In this document: in pieces, positions 23,601 to 32,139 of the stretch
Numbering within the stretch: the first letter of the stretch is position 1
Layout of the letters: each line of letters opens with the position of its first letter
Origin: Bolinopsis microptera
Lineage: Eukaryota > Ctenophora > Tentaculata > Lobata > Bolinopsidae
Reading direction: 5' to 3'
NCBI RefSeq assembly: GCF_026151205.1
Contig: NC_087072.1
Span: 25,695,799-25,759,798, forward strand
Length of the DNA stretch: 64,000 nt
Notes under the pieces: generated by a model
Seen by the model: the letters and a program-made list of their open reading frames with translations, nothing else
Told to the model about the DNA's origin: nothing
Database searches by the model: none
Translations under genes and position numbers: made by a program

Positions 23601-26600
23601 TCAACATAGAAACACCTGCTTTACCACACGTGTATAATAATGCTACACGTGTATAATAATGCTACACGTGTATAATAATGCTACACGTGTATAATAATGA
23701 TACACGTGTATAATAATGCTACACGTGTATAATGCTACTATGCAGTTCTTAAGTTGAGAACTAGTTGTAATGAGATTACAACTAAGAGTTTGTTCTGATT
23801 TCTAACATCTAAATCTAATAACCGAGTTTTTGTTACAAAATTCAATTTTTTCAGAATGTGGAATTAAATTATAAATAAAAGATTATGCAGATTCATTTTT
23901 CTTATACATTTCAATTAAGAACTAACTTTCAGCATTAATTGAAGTTCGATATCAAAAGCCAAACATTTAAAATAACACGACTTCACATGATGGTAATATG
24001 ATATTTGACTGTATAATCAGCAGATCAATACATCCGCTACTACTGTCTACGCTTAGTAATGGTGTCTACATAGTGCTGCAATTTTAATGTTTCTAATTCT
24101 ATCACTTATAATATCTACTTATATATACTGTGTACACGCCTCTGCGCTCTCAGCTACTAAAAGGGGCCATATACTTAGGACGTCCGCCAAAATCGCAGAT
24201 TTTCAGACCACCCCTCCCCCTGTCCAGTGTCCGGGTGTGTCCGAATTTTCAATTCGGACAAATAAGCTATTTAAATAAATTCAGCTATTTATTTCCATTA
24301 GAATCTGTCTTCACTGAGTCTATTCAGAAACAATCAGAAATTTGAATGAAAGAGTAATTAGTGTCAAAGAGTTGAAATATAACTTTTTCGTTAATTCTGC
24401 CAAAATTTCCGGACGTTCGGATTTTCAGAAACCACCCCCCCCCCCTCCCCCTGTCCGGATTTTCCGAAATTCCAAAACCACCCCCCCCCCTCTCCCTATT
24501 TGCCGGACGTCCTAAGTAGATGGCCCAAAAGGACGTGGCAGCAAACAAGAGCTCACAAAACGCGATAAAATAAAATCAGATAATATATAATATTATCACT
24601 TCGAGATGGCCAGGCCTACTCTCATGCTGTCTATATGTGATGATTAACTCTGAAAAACTAGGGACAACTGGGGAATGATCCCAGAACCTCGAGATTTCGC
24701 GTCTCTTGCTCTACCAATTGAGCTACTGACCCTGATTCTCAGAGCGAAATCACCACTCATATACAGCACAATTTCATGCTTGAAGCATGAAATTGTGCTG
24801 TATATGAGTGGTGATTTCGCTCTGAGAATCAGGGTCAGTAGCTCAATTGGTAGAGCAAGAGACGCGAAATCTCGAGGTTCTGGGATCATTCCCCAGTTGT
24901 CCCTAGTTTTTCAGAGTTAATCATCACATATAGACAGCATGAGAGTAGGCCTGGCCATCTCGAAGTGATAATAATAATTAAATGTTTCGCAGATTGGCAA
25001 TTGATCGGTGTAGTTGGTGTTGTACACACTGCACTGATAACGATATCACGTTGAACGTGTAATGTAAATATAGTGTGGATACATGCGAATATATATTCTA
25101 AATAACTAATATATAATATATATTAATGCTTTTCAAACAAAGTTACAACGAATTCTTCATGTAGTGCATCCTGGGTTTGGACAGGATAATGGATATGCCC
25201 GTTTAAAATATTTCCATCGCGTTACATTACATAATTCTGAAACATATATTATATTTACAATAAATTATGCAATATCATTATCACAACATTACAATCAACA
25301 AAATAAATTAATCACAGAATCTCAGATACAAATAATAATAAATTAAACACAAAAAAAAACAAATTAAACAAGCAATAATTGAATACACAAATTCGAATAT
25401 AATATATGTAATAGTAGTACCAATCATTAGTAGTACTAAGCAATCTAATTGTAACTATTGGCCGTGCAAGGAGGAAGTAAAATGGTGACCCCTGTTCGCT
25501 ATGAAATCGTTATGAAATTAGCGATGACGATATCGAGGAGTTCTCGCTTGCATGGTTCACCCATAAAGTAGGAAGTAAAATGAGGGATATATCACCATTG
25601 AGGGATATATCACCATACAATGAGGGATATATCACCATTGAGGGATATATCACCATACAATGAGGGATATATCACCATTGAGGGGTATATCACCATACAA
25701 TGAGGGATATATCACCATTGAGGGATATATCACCATACAATGAGGGATATATCACCATTGAGGGATATATCACCATACAATGAGGGATATATCACCATTG
25801 AGGGATATATCACCATACAATGAGGGATATATCACCATTGAGGGATATATCACCATACAATGAGGGATATATCACCATTGAGGGATATATCACCATACAA
25901 TGAGGGATATGTCACCATTAAGGGATATATCACCATACATTGAGGGATATATCACCATTGAGGGATATATCACCATACAACGAGGGATATATCACCATTG
26001 AGGGATATATCACCATACATTGAGGGATATATCACCATTGAGGGATATATCACCATACAATGAGGGATATATCACCATTGAGGGATATATCACCATACAA
26101 TGAGGGATATATCACCATACATTGAGGGATATATCACCATACAATGAGGGATATATCACCATACAATGAGGGATATACCTATCACCATACCATGAGGGAT
26201 ATATCACCATACAATGAGGGATATATCACCATACAATGAGAGATATATCACCATACAATGAGGGATATATCACCATACAATGAGGAATATATCACCATAC
26301 AATGAGGGATATATCACCATACAATGAGGGATATATCACCATTGAGGGATATATCACCATACAATGAGGGATATATCACCATACAATGAGGGATATATCA
26401 CCATACAATGAGGGATATATCACCATACAATGAGGGATATATCACCATACAATGAGGGATATATCACCATAAAATGAGGGATATATCACCATTGAGGGAT
26501 ATATCACCATACAATGAGGGATATATCACCATTGCTCCACTCCTAATAATTGGTCCACTCCCGATCACGTGATTTTATAGCGAACCGGGGTCACCATTTT

Positions 26601-29600
26601 ACTTCCTCCTTGCACGGCCAATTGAGCGCCGCGATTTTCACATTTTGCTGATCCTGAGATGATACCTCACCCTTCCCTCACCCTTCCCTCACCCTTCCCT
26701 CGCCCTTCCCTCGCCTTTCCCTCACCCTTCCCTCACCCTTCCCTCACCCTTCCCTCATCCTTCCCTCGCCCTTCCCTCACTCCTTCCCTCGCCCTTCCCT
26801 CACCCTTCCTTTACCCTTCCCTCGCCCTTCCCTCACCCTTCCTTCACCCTTCCCTCACCCTTCCCTAACCCTTCCCTCACCCCTGCCTCGCCCTTCCCTC
26901 ACCCTTCCCTCGCCCTTCCCTCACCCTTCCCTCACCCTTCCCTCACCCTTCCCTCACCCTTCACTCACCCTTTCCTCGCCCTTCCATCACCCTTCCTTCA
27001 CCCTTCCCTCATCCTTTCCTCGCCCTTCCTTCGCCCTTCCCTCACCCTTCCCTCATCCTTCCCTCGCCCTTCCCTCACTCTTCCCTCGCCCTTCCCTCAT
27101 CCTTCCTTCACCCTTCCCTCACCCTTCCTTCACCCTTCCCTCACCCTTCCCTCACCTTTCCCTCACCCTTCCCTCACCCTTCCCTCACCCTTCCTTCATC
27201 CTTCCCTCATCTTTCCCTCACCCTTCCCTCACCCTTCCCTCACCCTTCCTTCATCCTTCCCTCATTCTTCCCTCGCCCTTCCCTCGCCCTTCCTTCACCC
27301 TTCCCTCGCCCTTCCCTCATCCTTCCCTCACCCTTCCCTCACCCTTCCATCACCCTTCCTTCACCCTTTCCTCATCCTTTCGTCGCCCTTCCTTCACCCT
27401 TCCCTCACCCTTCCCTCATCCTTCCCTCGCCCTTCCCTCACCCTTCCTTCACCCTTCCCTCGCCCTTCCCTCACCCTTCCTTCACCCTTCCCTCACCCTT
27501 CCTTCACCCTTCCCTCATCCTTTCCTCGCCCTTCCTTCACCCTTCCCTCACCCTTCCCTCATCCTTGCCTCGCCCTTCCCTCACTCTTCCCTCGCCCTTC
27601 CCTCATCCTTCCTTCACCCTTCCCTCACCCTTCCCTCACCCTTCCCTCACCCTTCCCTCACCCTTCCCTCACCTTTCCCTCACCCTTCCCTCACCCTTCC
27701 CTCACCCTTCCCCCACCCTTCCTTCACCCTTCCCTCACCTTCCCTCACCCTTCCTTCACCCTTCCCTCACCCTTCCCTCACCCTTCCCTCGCCCTTCCAT
27801 CACCCTTCCCTCATCCTTCCTTCACCCTTCCCTCATCATTCCCTCGCCCTTCCCTCACTCTTCCCTCGCCCTTCCCTTATCCTTTCCTCGCCCTTCGTTG
27901 ACCCATTCCTCACCCTTCCTTCACCCTTCCCTCACCCTTTCCTCACCTTTCCCTCACCCTTCCTTCACCCTTCCTTCACCCTTCCCTCACCCTTCCCTCA
28001 CCCTTCCCTCGCCCTTCCTTCATCCTTCCCTCATTCTTCCCTCATCCTTCCCTCACCATTCCCTCACCCTTCCCTCACCCTTCCTTCATCCTTCCCTCAT
28101 TCTTCCCTAATCCTTCCCTCGCCCTTCCTCACTCTTCCCTCGCCCTTCCCTCATCCTTCCTTCGCCCTTCCTTCACCCTTCCCTCAACCTTCCCTCATCC
28201 TTCCCTCACCATTCCCTCACCCTTCCCTCACCCTTCCTTCATCCTTCCCTCATTCTTCACTCGCCCTTCCCTCGCCCTTCCTTCACCCTTCCCTCGCCCT
28301 TCCTTCACCATTCCCTCACCCTTCCCTCGCCCTTCCTTCACCCTTCCCTCATCCTTTCCTCGCCCTTCCTTCACCCTTCCCTCACCCTTCCCTCATCCTT
28401 CCCTCGCCCTTCCCTCACTCTTCCCTCGGCCCTTCCCTCATCCTTCCTTCACCCTTCCCTCACCCTTCCCTCACCCTTCCCTCACCCTTCCCTCACCCTT
28501 CCCTCACCTTTCCCTCACCCTTCCCTCACCCTTCCCTCACCCTTCCCTCACCTTCCTTCACCTTCCCTCACCCTTCCTCGCCTTCCTTCACCCTTCCTTC
28601 ACCTTCCCTCACCCTTCCCTCGCCCTTCACTCACCCTTTCTCGCCCTTCCATCACCCTTCCTCATCCTTCCTTCACCCTTCCCTCACCCTTCCTCACTCT
28701 TCCCTCGCCCTTCCCTCATCCTTTCCTCGCCCTTCGTTGACCCTTCCCTCACCCTTCCTTCACCCTTCCTTCACCCTTCCCTCACCCTTTCTTCACCTTT
28801 CCCTCACCCTTCCTTCACCCTTCCTTACCCTTCCCTCACCCTTCCCTCACCCTTCCCCTCACCTTCCTTCATCCTTCCCTCATTCTTCCCTCATCCTTCC
28901 CTCACCATTCCCTCACCCTTCCCTCACCCTTCCTTCATCCTTCCCTCATTCTTCCCTAATCCTCCCTCGCCCTTCCCTCACTCTTTCCCCTCCGCCCTTC
29001 CCTCATCCTTCCTTCGCCCCTTCCTTCACCCCTTCCCTCAACCTTCCCTCATCCTTCCTCACCATTCCGTCACCTTCCCTCACCCTTCCTTCATCCTTCC
29101 CTCATTCTTCACTCGCCCTTCCTCGCCCTTCCTTCACCCTTCCCCTCGCCCTTCCTTCACCATTCCCTCACCCTTCCCTCACCCTTCCTTCACCCTTCCT
29201 TCATCCTTTCCTCGCCCTTCCTTCCACCCTTCCTCACCTTTCCCTCATCCTTCCCTCGCCTACCTCACTCCTTCCTTCACCCTTCCCTCACCCTTCCCTC
29301 GCCCTTCACTCACCCTTTCCTCGCCCTTCCATCACCCTTCCCTCATCCTTCCTTCACCCTTCCCTCACCCTTCCCTCACTCTTCCCTCGCCCTTCCCTCA
29401 TCCTTTCCTCGCCCTTCGTTGACCCTTCCCTCACCCTTCCTTCACCCTTCCCTCACCCTTTCTTCACCTTTCCCTCACCCTTCCTTCACCCTTCCTTCAC
29501 CCTTCCCTCACCCTTCCCTCACCCTTCCCTCACCCTTCCTTCATCCTTCCCTCATTCTTCCCTCATCCTTCCCTCACCATTCCCTCACCCTTCCCTCACC

Positions 29601-32108
29601 CTTCCTTCATCCTTCCCTCATTCTTCCCTAATCCTTCCCTCGCCCTTCCCTCACTCTTCCCTCGCCCTTCCCTCATCCTTCCTTCGCCCTTCCTTCACCC
29701 TTCCCTCAACCTTCCCTCATCCTTCCCTCACCATTCCGTCACCCTTCCCTCACCCTTCCTTCATCCTTCCCTCATTCTTCACTCGCCCTTCCCTCGCCCT
29801 TCCTTCACCCTTCCCTCGCCCTTCCTTCACCATTCCCTCACCCTTCACTCACCCTTCCTTCACCCTTCCTTCATCCTTTCCTCGCCCTTCCTTCACCCTT
29901 CCCTCACCTTTCCCTCATCCTTCCCTCGCCCTTCCCTCACTCTTCCCTCGCCCTTCCCTCACCCTTCCTTCACCCTTCCCTCACCCTTCCCTCACCCTTC
30001 CCTCACCCTTCCCTCACTCTTCCCTCACCTTCCCTCACCTTTCCCTCACCCTTCCCTCACCCTTCCCTCACCCTTCCCTCACCCTTCCTTCACCCTTCCC
30101 TCACCCTTCCCTCGCCCTTCCTTCACCCTTCCTTCACCCTTCCCTCACCCTTCCCTCGCCCTTCACTCACCCTTTCCTCGCCCTTCCATCACCCTTCCCT
30201 CATCCTTCCTTCACCCTTCCCTCATCCTTCCCTCCCCTTCCCTCACTCTTCCCTCGCCCTTCCCTCATCCTTTCCTCGCCCTTCGTTGACCCTTCCCTCA
30301 CCCTTCCTTCACCTTCCCTCACCCGTTCCTCACCTTTCCCTCACCCTTCCTTCACCCTTCCTTCATCCTTCCCTCACCCTTCCCTCACCCTTCCTTCATC
30401 CTTCCCTCATCCTTTCCTCGCCCTTCCCTCACCCTTCCCTCACCCTTCCCTCACCCTTCCCTCGCCCTTCCCTCGCCTTTCCCTCACCCTTCCCTCACCC
30501 TTCCCTCACCCTTCCCTCATCCTTCCCTCGCCCTTCCCTCACTCTTCCCTCGCCCTTCCTCACCCTTCCTTCACCTTTCCCTCACCCTTCCCTCACCCTT
30601 CCTTCACCCTTCCCTCACCCTTCTTTAACCCTTCCCTCACCCCTGCCTCGCCCTTCCCTCACCCTTCTCTCGCCCTTCCCTCACCTTTCCCTCACCCTTC
30701 TTTCATCCTTCCCTCACCCTTCCCTCATCCTTCCGTCACCCTTCCCTCGCCTTTACTGCTAACTTGGAATGTGTTCAGGAGGGTATAAAGACGAAGCCTT
30801 GTCCTCGTGTGAAATGTATGACCTACACTCTGACCGATGGTCTAACATCTCACCCCTCAACTTTGCTAGAGATGGTCCTGGGGTGGTATCCCTTAATAAC
30901 TCCATATACGCAGCAGGTAAGTGGTGGGAGGGTTGTAATGTTATTTACATTGATATCCTTTACCTGTTACCTAGGTAACCTTACCTGTTACCTAGGTAAT
31001 CTTACCTGTTACCTAGGTAATCTTACCTGTTACCTAGGTAACCTTACCTGGTACCTAGGTAACACTAACCTTACCTGGTACCTAGGAATACTTACCTGGT
31101 ACCTAGGTAACCTTACCTGGTACCTAGGTAACCTTACCTGGTAAATACTACTACTTATAATACTTAGTGCTCAATAATGGCTGGCCATTTAAAAAAATTA
31201 GCTCATGAGATGATGTTTTGAAGTAAAAATCGCGTTTTTAAGGTTCAAGTGAAAAAATTACTAAATAAAAAAACATTTTTTCTCAAGGTAAAATTTTTAG
31301 TTTTTCAGTGATTTCACGACACGTACTTTGTACTTTTTAAAAGAGTAAAGTTAAACATACAATGCGAGCAGCACTACAGCAGTATTAACCCACGTGTCAA
31401 TCCTTCCCAAGTTTGAACTCGTGGGACGTAGCGGCCTATTATAATGCTACGATATCATGTGAAGCAGTATTTGAAGCAGTATTTGATGCATCCGGCCAGT
31501 TGTGTATCGCACTGCATCCCACGTACACTTTCAGGAGGATATAACGGTAAGGATTACAAAGTGGTTGAAAGGTTTGACCCCCGGGTGGGGATCTGGGAAC
31601 GAGTCCCAAACATGGAACAGTCTCGATCTTACGGAGCTACAGCAGTTGCTGACGGCAAAATATTTTGCTTTGGGGGCCGCCAAAAAGATAAAAAGGTTCG
31701 ATTACTAGTTCTTTACAAATTATTCTAACCACTACTTTGCTCGTCAGGAAAACACAAACGTGAAACGATTATTTTTGGACACAACCCAGCAAACCTTACT
31801 GACTGGGCGTGTTATTAAAGATTATTGCGTCTTCACAGCGAGTCCATGCTCGCGCGTGCTTAAGTTTATTGCATGCGTGACGTTTACTTATTCTTAACCA
31901 TGTGCTTTCGGGCTCTGCTTAAAGCAACGTGTGATGTAATAGCCTACATATAGGCTATTTCATGTATAACCTATATATAATATTAATAGTGGCTTAATTT
32001 GCTACGATACCGCCGCGCACTTATAAGGAAGTTTGTCTAATTTCTCGTTAGAGTTAGGATTTTCAGATCACCGCCCCCTGTCCGGGTGTGTCCGAATTTT
32101 CAAAACTA

Positions 32109-32139
<31 letters not shown>

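Larger units (their letters stand above)
18263..30778 (+). other. 12.5-kb intron 10 of the Kelch-like gene
   Basis: Exon 10 ends in phase 1 (YVVG) and the next Kelch exon at 30779 completes the codon and continues GGYKDEALSSCEMYD. No other Kelch-like exon was found between. The intron contains a GPCR gene on the minus strand, at least four transposon-like elements and three tandem arrays. Confidence 0.8.

Noticed and set aside
23625-23733. CRISPR-like direct repeats
   Set aside because: 19-bp repeats have no spacers between them and the context is a eukaryotic intron.
24831-24905. Functional tRNA gene
   Set aside because: The T loop and position 33 are non-canonical and the acceptor stem is mismatched; kept only as tRNA-like.
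26659-30788. Plus-strand ORFs up to 683 codons rich in PSPFPHPSLTLP
   Set aside because: Produced by the CCCTTCCCTCA repeat; several overlapping frames are equally open and the sequence is intronic.
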